Assembly (NCBI GenBank): GCA_021018815.1
Contig: JAITYX010000079.1
Span: 744,001 to 808,000 of the forward strand
DNA: 64,000 bases
Direction: 5' to 3'
From: Talinum fruticosum
Lineage: Eukaryota; Streptophyta; Magnoliopsida; Caryophyllales; Talinaceae
Shown: piece after piece, positions 45,585-56,529 of the stretch
Layout of the letters: each line of letters opens with the position of its first letter
Numbering within the stretch: position 1 is the first letter of the stretch
Position numbers and translations under genes: made by a program
Notes under the pieces: model-generated
What the model was told of the DNA's origin: nothing
Database searches by the model: none
The model's input: the letters and a program-made list of their open reading frames with translations, nothing else

Positions 45585-47660
45585 TTTCGCTCATTATATT
45601 CGTGCTCGATCTCATTGGGTGTTGTTGTAATTAGTTCAAGTCTTTGTAAAGCTTTATCTTGGTTTGTTAAGAATTCTGGTCTGTTTTTGAAAAATGTAGA
45701 GAATTATGGAGTTGCAATATCCATTCTTTGTATTCAAACTCATACCCATTCCGATAATCCGAATCATGTTCTTACGCTCTGTTGACGAGAGAGAGAGAGG
45801 GGGATTAATAAGAATCATTTTCGCCCGCCCTGTACGAGAGAGAGAGAGACAGAGAGACAGAGAGACAGAGAGAGTTAAATCAAATGAAGGAGGTTAAAAA
45901 TTCTCTAGAAGTCTGGTTTATTTCATATTTCTTGAAAAATCATCAAACCCTTGAAGGTGCGTGTGTTTCTCTGTTTTCACTTTTATCTTAAATGCATCCG
46001 ATTTCAGGTTTTCATTCTGTCATTGCAACTTGCACTTGCTTTCCGTACATCGAACGAGAATTCGGAGTTGTGATGTGCATGCTTTGTATTCAAACTCCTA
46101 CCCATTCCGCTAATCTGAATCATTTTTTTCTCGCCTGTTCACGAGACAAAGAGAGAGAGAGGCGGTTAATGAGAATTGTTTCCGGAGAAAACTGAGTTGA
46201 TGATGTGGATGATGATTCGGAGAGAGGAAGGATTTACCGCTTCCGGTTCCGAGGACGTGGCACGATTGATCCGAGTCCGAGTGACGACTGCTTGAACCTG
46301 CAAAGGCGAAGCCCGGGTGGTGGATCCCGGGAACGCCCCTCCGACGCTCAAGTTAGTAATGAACTAAGTTTGAATGGATCGAGGAGATCTTCCTCGATGT
46401 GCGTGGGGGATTCCTTGGGAGTCGAGAAGTTTTCCAAAGATGGAAGTTCTCGGGGATGAATGTGTGCTGATGAACGTTGATGAACGTTATGAATGTAGTT
46501 GAGTGTTGAGAGCTTTTAGGAAGCTTAGGTGATTATCCTCCAATGAGATATCTTGTCCAATGAGCATAACATGCCTTGGGTTTTGGAAGTGATGAGTATT
46601 TATAGGAGATTTTGAAGGGGTAAAATGGTACTTTACCACGGTTTAGGGAAACCCTAGCCCCAGTGGGCTTTGGGGCTTTACCTGGCCCATTAAGGGTTGT
46701 CTTGGACCGATTCCTCCTTTATCCAACTGATTAGGCCCGGTCGGCCGGTGACGTGTCGGTTGAGCTGGAACTGTCCAGGAAATACCCGAATCAAGAATCA
46801 TTTTCTTCCGCCCTGTTCACAGAGAGAGGATGTTAAAAATTCACTACAAGCTTGCTTTGTTTCATATTTCTTGAAAAACCTATTTGATCATTGGATCAAA
46901 CCTTTTCTCTGTTTTCATTGCAATTTGTCTTGCTTTCCATCTAGCGTATGCTTGGGCCGTAACCGAAACGGGAGATTGATGTGGAAGTTATTTACAATCA
47001 TAACGAGGAGCATGTGTACAGCTGGTTTCTTCTACCATTTTCCTTGTTAATTTACCTTTTTCAATTTTTATGTGAGTGCTCCAGAATCAATTCCTTGAGA
47101 AGAGTAAGAAGACGATGCGAAAAGTGGTTTTTAACTTCGAAAAATTCGTTGTCCGACATAAGTGTCTCTTGCTTTCGGGTTATTTGTTTAATCGAATTTG
47201 GAAAAGGTGGGTTTCACTATTCAGAACCGAGGGGTCATCAAGGTTTGACTCGATTCGGTCCTTATAGATATCTTCGCCCTAATTTACGAGTAAAGGACTG
47301 AAGTTTTGATGTTCATAGTTTTTGGCATCGAAGTTTTGCTTATTAGATCGGAACTTAAAGGTTCCTCTCTTTCCAGTTTTGGCAATAGTCATCCTCGGTG
47401 GAATTAGTTATGTATTGCATTATCCTCACGAGACTTGTCTTGCTTTCGAGTGCAAGTTTGGGGCTGTAGAGAAGGCAATGAGAGCATGGAGTTTGGATCG
47501 ATGCCATATAAGGAAGATCAAAAAGGAAGGGTTCGTTCCATTTTCCGATCCGCCCATTCCGTTCCTTTCTCGGGTGTTTGACAAAGGCAAGTCCGATGAG
47601 TGTTTATTTTAATCATTAAGTGCGGAACTCTTTTTCATCTTCTCTCTAGACGAGTTACGT
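45585..47660 (+). pseudogene. F-family internal duplicates (F9a)
   Basis: 45590-45960 repeats the region before block H (TCATTATATTCGTGCTCGATCTC..TTGTTGTAATTAG). GA tracts follow at 45787-45800, 45835-45872 and 46149-46161. Block H (about 46935-47060, EIDVEVIYNHNEEHVY) and block I (about 47075-47170) are present. Then 47333-47465 matches 5926-6045 and 47475-47600 matches 16425-16550. Block J-K is missing. The 46197-46640 insert (GGAGAGAGGAAGG...GGGGATGAATG) is more GC-rich and does not match other copies; origin unknown. Confidence 0.5.
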
Positions 47661-47929
47661 AGCAAGTAGCGAGAATGGAAGTCTTGTTGGGGCTTGGCTG
47701 AATGTGAGTTGTCCTCGAAGTATCCGGAATCGTGCATGGGAAAAGTAAGTTTCTTCTCCCTTATTTTTTTCTCTGTTTTCATCTTCTCTCACGACAGGTG
47801 TTCTATAGAAAGTAGCAAAATGAAAGTGTGTTGGGGCTCGACTAAATGTGAGTGCAGGTTCACCTAAGCATTTGGGAATTTTCTTTGGGAAAAGTACTTG
47901 TCATACGGATTCAAGGTGGGCAAAACAAA

Positions 47930-49610
47930 AAGTAAAGTTCAAAACCCTTTCTTGTTGTAAGTCTTCCTAGTTTTCTTCTTCCTCTGTTCTGGTTTATTTC
48001 ACTAGAAGTTAAAACTTCGCTACAAGTTTGGTTTATTTCATATTTCTTGAAAAATCCTATTTGATCATTGGATCAAACCCTTAAAGGTGAGTGTCTTTCT
48101 CTGTTTTCACTGTTATCTTCAATGCATCCGATTTCGGTTTTCTCATTGCAACTTTCTTGCTTTCCATCTAGCGTACGCTTGGAGCATAGCGAAACGAGGA
48201 GATTGATGTGGAAGTTATTTAAAATCATAACGAGGAGCATGTATATCATCTCAGCTGGTTTCTTACGCCATTTTGCTTGTTAATTTACCTTTTTTAAAAA
48301 TGTTTTTGTGAATGTTCCAGAATTGATCCTTGAGAAGGGTAAGAAGATGATTCGGAAAGTGGTTTTTAACTTCGAAAAATTCATTGTCGACATAAGTGTC
48401 TCGTTGCTTTCGAGTTATTCTTGGTATGTAATTTGTGCATCTACCTTTGTGAGTATCCATCCATCTGCACAATTCTTATCCTTCTTCCCCTCCTGTCCCT
48501 TGTGTATCCACGTCTATGTTACTGTTAATTACGTATCTTGTTGATTATGGTTTCGATTCCACGGATGCAGCGACATTTACCAAGAGAGGCGGGATATTTA
48601 CCGAGCACAAAGCGGATTTGTTTAGCTACGGATTTCAAGGAGCCGCTAAAACGGTTCATTGGCACTTATCAAGAATAAGGCTATGAGTGGTTGGTAAGGA
48701 CTAAGTAATTTGGTTTGTGGCCTTAAATGATTCATTCACGGTTTATCCTCACTTTATCCTAACCCCGTGCATATTCTATGAACATTTTTGCATCCGCCAC
48801 CTCCGATTGTACGTCCTTCCATAAGATTCAGCTTCACCAGAAAAGGCAGCAGAGACCCTGTTTTCTAGCACATCCTATGTAATTCTCTGTATTGGCCACG
48901 AGATAGAATTTGACCGTCTTTGAGAGGATTACACGCATATTTACCAAAGCTTGGATTCAAGCTTACAACTAAAAGATACAAATTGAAATTGGCACTAAAA
49001 TATTAATCTCTGTTGCGGAGTTCGGTGTGTGGAAATAAAAATTGAAGGCTATGATTTTATAGGGATGCCATTTGTGCTTGTATCAGCCGGAATTGCATAT
49101 TGAAGGATAAAGATTCGAGATGTTTATATTGAACTTGGTGTTAGATCGGAGCGAGGTTGTCTTATCGGGTTCGGATATCGTCAACGCTTTGTTGTTTGAG
49201 GTATATTCTCACTCTAGTTTAATTTTCCATTGTTCCTAAGGTTAATTGACATAGCCTTTTTTTAATAAATACAGGGGATGTTGGTGATGAAAGAGGAACA
49301 GCGGCTTCAATATTGCACTTAGGATTGCTTCTTTTGAAGAGTGAAGCACAATGATCTTTTGTGATCGGTTAGTAGAGTTTTACGATCTCATGAGTCTTGG
49401 GAGCTGTGATTAATTACTGCTTGAACCTGCAGAGTCACTCCGATTTTTTTTTCTCAATCCCTCGCTGGTATGTACACTCTAAGTCTTAGCAGCCCAATAT
49501 AGGCACGTTGGCAAATTGAATCATGATTATTGCTCGAAACTTCTCTTTCTTACCAAGCCCTATGTCGGCAGGATGTGTCAACAAAGTGGAGACAAGTGAC
49601 AAACAATAAC
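47930..49610 (+). pseudogene. F-family copy F9b (blocks G-Q, A)
   Basis: Block G scrap is at 47933, H at about 48165-48290 and I at 48310-48410. J is shortened at 48412-48460. K (48571-48693) follows GATGCAG, with the conserved frame open to TGA at 48684-48686. L is at 48715-48895 with a damaged acceptor (TTTGCAT). M is near 48958, N at 49080-49200, O at 49335-49445, Q near 49470 and A at 49550-49600. N and O read in the best copy as QYCKLKDRDSDVYIELDVR and STIIFCDQLVEFYDLMNLG. Here they are frameshifted. Confidence 0.5.
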
Positions 49611-49619
49611 CGACGGTAA

Positions 49620-52480
49620 CGTGAATTTTTCATTCGGGTGGATTACATGCTAGCAAAGAGAAATATGGTTGATGGTAGATAGGAGCTGCTTCTTAGGCTA
49701 GATTTGTTTGTTTCAAATAACTGATGGTTTCTCTACGTTGTTGATCCGAGGACACAATTTCTTGAGTGATTTCACCTTTATATCTGGCTTTATGAATTTA
49801 GTCGGTTTTCTATTAATATGGTTGATGGTAGATAGACTTCTTAGGCTAGAATTTGTTTGTTTCAAATAACTTTCTATATCTGTTGATTTATAAACATATT
49901 TATAGTTCATTTGAGTGGAATAAATAGTTAATTTAGTGAAACATCTTGATATAGACTTCTGGTCTTTGTTTGATACAATCTACTCTGAATTGGGTTGTGA
50001 CTCTAAATTCTGAGCGCTATATTTGGCTGCAGTAATAGGCTTTTTGATTGATGGATATGTCATATTTGTCATGAATTGGGTTAAATTAGCCCGAGTTTAC
50101 AATACAATTAAAACATCTAGCAACCTCCTCACGGCTATAACAAAACCTTACACAACCTAATCCAACAATCCACTCTAAATTTGATTTTCCCCAAGGTGAC
50201 AGAATAATATAAGCTTCTTTGCTTGTGCTTTCTCTTATTGATTACGGTCACACTTAGGTGATGCACACATTCCTAGTCTAAGAGTCTTGTTGGTATCAGA
50301 CAGACTTGAGGATTCCTTTTTCTAACATGATCATCTGATTTTCGCAGCTGTGAACTTGCCTTGCAATGGCCTTGTGTTCTAGGCAAGATTTTAAAAGGTT
50401 ATCATTAGGACCTACATGTTTGTGGCTGAATATTTTTCTTATGTTTTGTGATTCTTGTGTGATACTTGGCAACTGATATGTATTTCAGTGTTCTGCAACT
50501 TGAACTTGGATATCTGAAATGGCAAGAAGCTTCTTATTCTGCCATGAATTTTCTTTCTTAGGTAGCATTGTAGCATTTGGTGCAAGCAATTGGTGGTTAA
50601 TTAGTTTGGCAATTGAGGTGGGTGTGTCAGGGAGCTCACTTGATAAAGTCTTTACTAGTTGTACTAGAGATCTAGGTTAGAATCCCTCATATATCGGTAT
50701 TTGTGCCTCACCTGAACTCCAACAAAATAGCTGTAGTTGAGAAATCATTATGTCAGTGGATCTGTGAAACCTCTACTATTGTCAGCATAAAGATTCTTCC
50801 TTGGTTTGTGGTTTTGAAATTATGCTGGTTTATTATATTAGAAGAAATCATCAATTGCTTGTGCCAAAAGCTGATATTGCTCTAGTTACATTCAATTTTT
50901 CCTTGAAACAACTATCCGGTTGGGGGTTGATGGTCCTCTCTTTCTGATTTTAAACCTACTCTATTGAATATCTGAAATCATCTTTTGTCTGATGGTGAGA
51001 AATTACTTTTTCTTTTTAGAAGTAATCTTCAATTGTTTGTGCTGGAAACTCATATTGCTCTATTTGCATTTAAAGTGTAGAATATATTTCTCAATTGTTT
51101 AGTTATTTGTTAAATTTACTGTTTATTGAATAACTGCTTGTATTACTATGATTTGTTGTATCACACCGGGTCCATTGACCTATTCATGTAGTATGCAGTG
51201 ATCATGTCTTATCCTGTCTTTCTTTTCTCTGCAGAATTTGTTACCAACCAATCGGCTTGTCAATGAAGCATCTGGCATCAACATTCAATTGTGTCCAAAT
51301 GTACTGAATCTCTCTCTCTCTCAATATTGTTGCAGTGATCTTTATATTGTTGCATTTATTTTATATATATACAATTGCTTTCTTTTGTTGATGTTCTGTA
51401 ATTTTGGGTGAGGGATAGCTTCATATAAGATAACTTGCATTTATATTTCTTATTAATGTCTCATAGATGGTGGGTAATTAATGTTCAATCAAAGTCATAA
51501 AAGATAGGAGGGGAAAGGACCACTATTTTAGAGAAAGGGGAAAGGTACAAGTTATACAATGGACTTAGTTCTATAATGCTAAGTTATTATATATAATATT
51601 TTATTTTAATTTATAAAAAATTTCTCTTATTTTCAAGGTCTCTTTTTTAAAATAATAAATTTTTTCCATCAATTTATGTCATGTCACCTATTTTATAGAC
51701 TGGTTTATGGTATAAATATTAAGAATGAGGGGAGGAGCATTGGAGCGACTTAGGGGGAGGTTCTAATGCAAATTAGTAGGAAAACAATTGGGAGAATCCC
51801 AACTATATGATGTAATTCCATCCACTATCTCTACTGTTTCTATCCTTTAGTTATGTGAGGATATCTATAAATACTCCTTCCTCTATATAAAAAAATATTG
51901 TCATTTGGACCGACTTAGGGGGAGGTACAACTATAAATACTCCTTATTGTAAAGATATCTATGTCGTGCCTCTATTTTTTAAAATTTAAGTTCAACTTAA
52001 ATAAAATAAGTTTAATAAAAAAATATTTAAGAAAATTTAGTGAGTGAGACAAGTAAAATATGACTAATCATAATTCAATCACATTTAAATTGTGGTAACT
52101 TTTAAAGTTAGGTTGGGCATAAAATATTGTCATTTCCCTCTCTAGTAGTTTGACTAGGGACTAGAACACAGCTTGAGCGACCAGAACTTTCACTTTTAGT
52201 ATCTGTACTTGCAAATGATACCTCCTGTCACATCTATGATATGATGTTTTTATGTACCAGTTTACGCTATGCCTTCTTTCAGTCTTTCACCTACCTTCTT
52301 ATCTAAATAGAGTCCAAATAAGTTTATACACGGCTAAGGCAATGTATGCTCTTTAAATAGTCGTAATTATTGCTTGGATTAGTTTCATAAACTAGAATAG
52401 TAAGTTATAAGATCAGTAAATGATATTGAGTTTGAAAAGTAGTAAACTATTGTTGTCATTTATCAATGTTTTACTCTATT
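49620..52480. other. Intergenic DNA, no gene supported
   Basis: Short duplications only. GGTTGATGGTAGATAG..CTTCTTAGGCTAGA.TTTGTTTGTTTCAAATAACT is repeated at 49669 and 49818. CATCAATTGCTTGTGCC..TCATATTGCTCTA-type sequence is repeated at 50850 and 51025. GACTTAGGGGGAGGT is repeated at 51749 and 51922. Confidence 0.45.
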
Positions 52481-52483
52481 TAA

Positions 52484-52928
52484 GCTCTATTTGATTCTAA
52501 GAAAATTAAAAGGAAAAAAATATATGAAAAATCAATTTCTTTCCCTTGTTTGAATTGAAAAAAAAGTAGACAAAAAAGTTTGATGGTAAAACTCATGGAA
52601 AATTTTGTCAATTTGATCAATCATATTTTCCTTCTAAAATTGAGAGGAAAATGGAAAAAAAATTCGTAAACAGAGAGAAATGAAGAAAAGATAGAGAATT
52701 TTATTAACAAAGGCCATTAAGAATTTTCTCTTTCCTTTCAATTAATCAATGCTTCATGAGAATGTGGTGGATGGATAAAATGTTAGAAAATGATTATAAT
52801 TTTTTTCTCCCTACTTTTCCTTGAACCCAAACACAAGGAAAAAAAATTCCCCTTTAACTTTTTTTCCTCACCACTTTTTTTCCATTTAAATTTTCTTTTC
52901 AACTTATTTTATTCAAATCAAATAGAGC
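52484..52928. mobile_element. MITE with GCTCTATTTGATT ends (445 bp)
   Basis: Left end GCTCTATTTGATTCTAAGAAAATTAAAAGG is the imperfect inverse of the right end CTTTTCAACTTATTTTATTCAAATCAAATAGAGC. Flanks TTTAA and CTTAA make the target duplication ambiguous. It is non-coding and hAT-like by its ends. Related unpaired pieces appear at about 54490-54625 and 55830-55990. Confidence 0.75.
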
Positions 52929-52944
52929 CTTAAGGTACTTAAGA

Positions 52945-54114
52945 TCAGTCCGTCGCTAAATGTAATTTTTATTTTTTATTTTTAATTAGCTACGGAATAT
53001 TGCGTCGTTAATTCAAAAATTTTTAAATCTTCAATTTGCCGCCTACTTTAATTTGAAAAATATAAAAATTTTGAAATTTGAATTAACGACGGAAAATTCC
53101 AAATTTTTAAATTTGAATTTGTCGCCTATTTCATTTTTCAAATTTAAAAAATTTTCAAATTTTTAGTTGGCGACGGACGGTTCCGTCGCTGATTCCGTTG
53201 CTAAATAAAAATTTGAAAAATTTTACGTTGGCGGGCTATTAAATTTTCAAATGTGTTGAAAATTTAAAATTTTTAATTAGCGACGGACTAATTCCGTCGC
53301 TAATTAAATTTTTAAGTAGCGACGGATTGTCGCTATTTTCGATATAAAATCCGAACTTCAACGAGACTCGGAAAACATAATGACAAATAGAAGTGAGAGT
53401 GTGAGAGAGCGAGAGGAGAGGCGAATCGATCGTTCGCCGCCGCCATTCGCCGCCCACCTCCGCCACCGCCACCGCCGTACACGTCACCAAATAACCACCT
53501 TTAACCTCTTGTAGGTACGCTTTCTCGATCCTCCCTTATTGTTGGTTGTATTTATAATTTACTTTGTTTACTATAAAATTTCACATTTTAAAGGATTTGA
53601 TATAACTTATTTTGATAGGCATGGTTGGAATGAGATAGAAGATGAAGGTAATGAGAAAGAGGAAGAAGAAGAGGAAAAGGAAGATGAAGAACATAACTTG
53701 TGTTTGTATAATTTATTTTGTTTACTCTTGTTTTTATTTTCAATTAGTTTTTATGGATGTTTGAAGTTGGATTATTTATGATTTTTGTGTTTGTATATGA
53801 TTTTTGTATTTGAATTAAAGTTGAATTTAATATTGTTATGTTACCGGATTATTTTCGATTTGTATTTAATTGTAGATTTTTGTATTAACCACTCAAAATT
53901 ATACAAAATTGTAAATTTTTTTTTAATAGTTCGCTAAAAATCAGCGACGGATTAGCGATGGAATTTGATTCCGTCGCTAATCAACGGCGGAATCGTCAAA
54001 TTCCGTCGCTGATTTTTAGCGACGGAAAATTTCCGTCGCTAATTTTGAAATTCCGTCGCTAAATAACGTTTTCCGTCGCTATTTCCGTCACTATATTGCG
54101 ATTTTCTAGTAGTG
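52945..54114 (-). mobile_element. CACTA (En/Spm)-type element, one end missing
   Basis: The right end reads, inverted, CACTACTAGAAAATCGC, a CACTA terminus. It is preceded by many subterminal repeats of TCCGTCGCTAATTTTT / AGCGACGGAA in both orientations (53165-53330 and 53940-54090), the usual transposase-binding array. No matching CACTA start was found on the left, where the repeats begin near 52945 beside the MITE. A region at 53400-53770 with a splice-like CTTGTAG|GTACG and an acidic open frame (EEEEEEKEDEEHN) may be captured sequence. Non-autonomous. Confidence 0.75.
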
Positions 54115-56390
54115 AATAGAGCTTTTAAAGCTCATAACATTCTCTGTGAATGTCTTTTGCCGCTTGTGGCAATGAACTTTGAGCTTAAGTTGATGTGCAT
54201 GTTTGCATTATTTGCTTCAATAATCCATTCAATTGCTTGCGCAGAGTTGGTGGTCAGTGAAACGATTATTCACTATTCACATTCAATTCTGCCTATGGTT
54301 TTACGTTGCTAGGAATCCTCATTTCCAAGTTGAAGATTGTCACCGATATGTTTAGTGGCCATTATATTTGATAGAAAATCCATTCCTAGAATCTCCCCCT
54401 GGTACTCTTGCAAGATGGAATCACATTTTTCTCCTTTTTTACTATTCACATTTAATTCAGTAAATTTTTAGCAAAAGGTGGAAAATGCCCGTGCATACAA
54501 CAAAATTAAGAAAATATCCCTTGACTTCCATTAAACTTTTTTTCTCTTCTTTTCTCTTCAATTCAAACAAGGAAAAATTTTCACAATTTTTTTCTTTCTT
54601 TTTAATTTTCCTAGAATCAAATATATTGGTTGTGGGTTTAGTAGCAAACTGGTGGTGTGAGTGCACACGATTAGTAGATTAAGTTTGCAAAAACTCATTA
54701 ATCATGAAAATGAGTTTTAGTTACCAAAAGTGGATAATTGCTTTAGACTTTTGAGATAGGAATGTCGATGTTTTTATTGTGCAGTGGCTCTCATTTCTGC
54801 AGAATGTGATACCATTGAGACAGGGGGTAGATGATGGATAAGTAGCAAGATGGCTTTTCACAAATTATGTCCCTTTATGTTGAAAATTATGAAACTTACA
54901 TTGTGTGTGTAAAAATAATTTGTTAAAAATAATATGCTTCATTAGATCTCTTTGATTCCATCATTGACCCTAGATCTTGAGGTGTAGGTGCTCTGAAGAT
55001 TATCATTGACCCTAGATCTTTGGGAGTACTATTCTACTCGTTTGTACCAAAAATTTCATATTTCTCATAATAGCTTTCCCATCCCCAATCCTATCTCTCC
55101 CTCCCTCACCCAATTCTTTCATGGAAAATTCCTGTAAAAATGTTAAAAAGTATTAATCCCGAAAACTCCAATAATAAATGCAAGTTATGCAACTAAAAAT
55201 ATACTCACTTGTTATAGAACTGCACAGTATATAACATTTAATGATGCATCAATTATAAAATCTCACAAATTGCTCTAATGAAATGCATAAAATATTATGA
55301 TTCTTTCCTAACTTGAATTTAGTGGTTAAGCTTGACAAACTCAATGATTAGGATGATTTAAAACACCCTAGAAAATCTTGAAGGCTAAATTTGAGGATCA
55401 AACTTTTATGGAGGAGGTATAAAAGAATGTAGCAATGTCAACATGGAGAGGTTTTTAGTTTTTGAGGGAAGAATTGCTATATTTTATGGAGGAGGAACTT
55501 TTATGTCAATAAATTTGTCACCTTAAACAAAACTAATAGATTTAAAGTAAAAGGTTAGACCACGAGAAAAAGAAACATTTTAGGATCAATTTTAGGATAA
55601 CATTTCGTATGATTGTTTAGATAAGAGTATGAATCTACTATGCGGTATTCTGTAAAAATTTAAATATGTTTCTGTTATGATAAATTTTTTATTTAATTTA
55701 TATCTTAAAAGCTTTTTAAAAATTAAATTGTAAAAACTAAAATTTTATTGAATTAAGTCATTTCCATTATGTGAGTGCTAATAATATCAAATACAAATTT
55801 GTGTGATCGTGACATTTTCCAATGAGTGGGAAAGAAATTCAAACAAGGGAAACAAATTTATTTTTATATTTTTTTAGAATCAAATGGAACTTAGGTTTTA
55901 AAATGTCCAATTATTTTGCGCCGCTAAATAAATTAAATGGTTTTTTTTCTTTTGTTTTAATTTTCATCAAACTCTTAGTAATGGGTTGGTGGAAACACTA
56001 TATGTATGGGCAAAACTTTACAATTCAGCTGGATATTTTTTGTTTATTAAATCATCAAAAGTTCTAGGGCGTTTCAAAAAGATGCCATTTATATTAAATT
56101 AAATTTAAATTAATTTATGATACTTAAAACTCATAAATAATTGATTTATTTTTCATAATAAGTCATTTTATTTTTTAATAAATAAAAAAAGATACAAATA
56201 ATTTAAGAATAAAAATATTGATAAAAAAAGAATTAAAATAAACATAGTAAGTCATTAGTTGTTAAATCAATTATTAATTTTCCATTAAAAATAGTTTTTT
56301 TATATGAAAAATAGTTATTAATTAAAAAGAAAAAAATCCTTTGAGAATTGACAAAAAAAAAAGAGAATTGACAAGAAAAAAATTAACACA
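54115..56390. other. AT-rich spacer
   Basis: No gene seen. ATCATTGACCCTAGATCTT is repeated at 54960 and 55002. Pieces similar to the 52484 MITE occur at about 54490-54625 and 55830-55990. Confidence 0.4.
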
Positions 56391-56398
56391 CAACATTT

Positions 56399-56509
56399 AC
56401 GCGTTTTGGGAGGGGGGCATTTGCGCATTTTACAGCTGGAAATGTAGAGTTTACGCGTTTTGACAGCTGGAAATGCTAAATTTACGCGTTTTCTTACAGC
56501 TTATAAATA
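56399..56509 (+). promoter_or_regulatory. Promoter-like segment P5 (three ACGCGT, CAGCTG pair, TATAAATA)
   Basis: TTTACGCGTTTT occurs three times (ACGCGT at 56399, 56453, 56484), CAGCTG at 56433 and 56464 (31 apart), a partial CAGCTT at 56498, and TATAAATA at 56502-56509. The sequence alternates ACGCGT and CAGCTG. The leader 56530-56688 ends GAGATCAGCGCTGGAATTCAG|GTTG, as in P4. Confidence 0.72.
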
Positions 56510-56529
56510 GAGCGTATCATCGGAAATTT

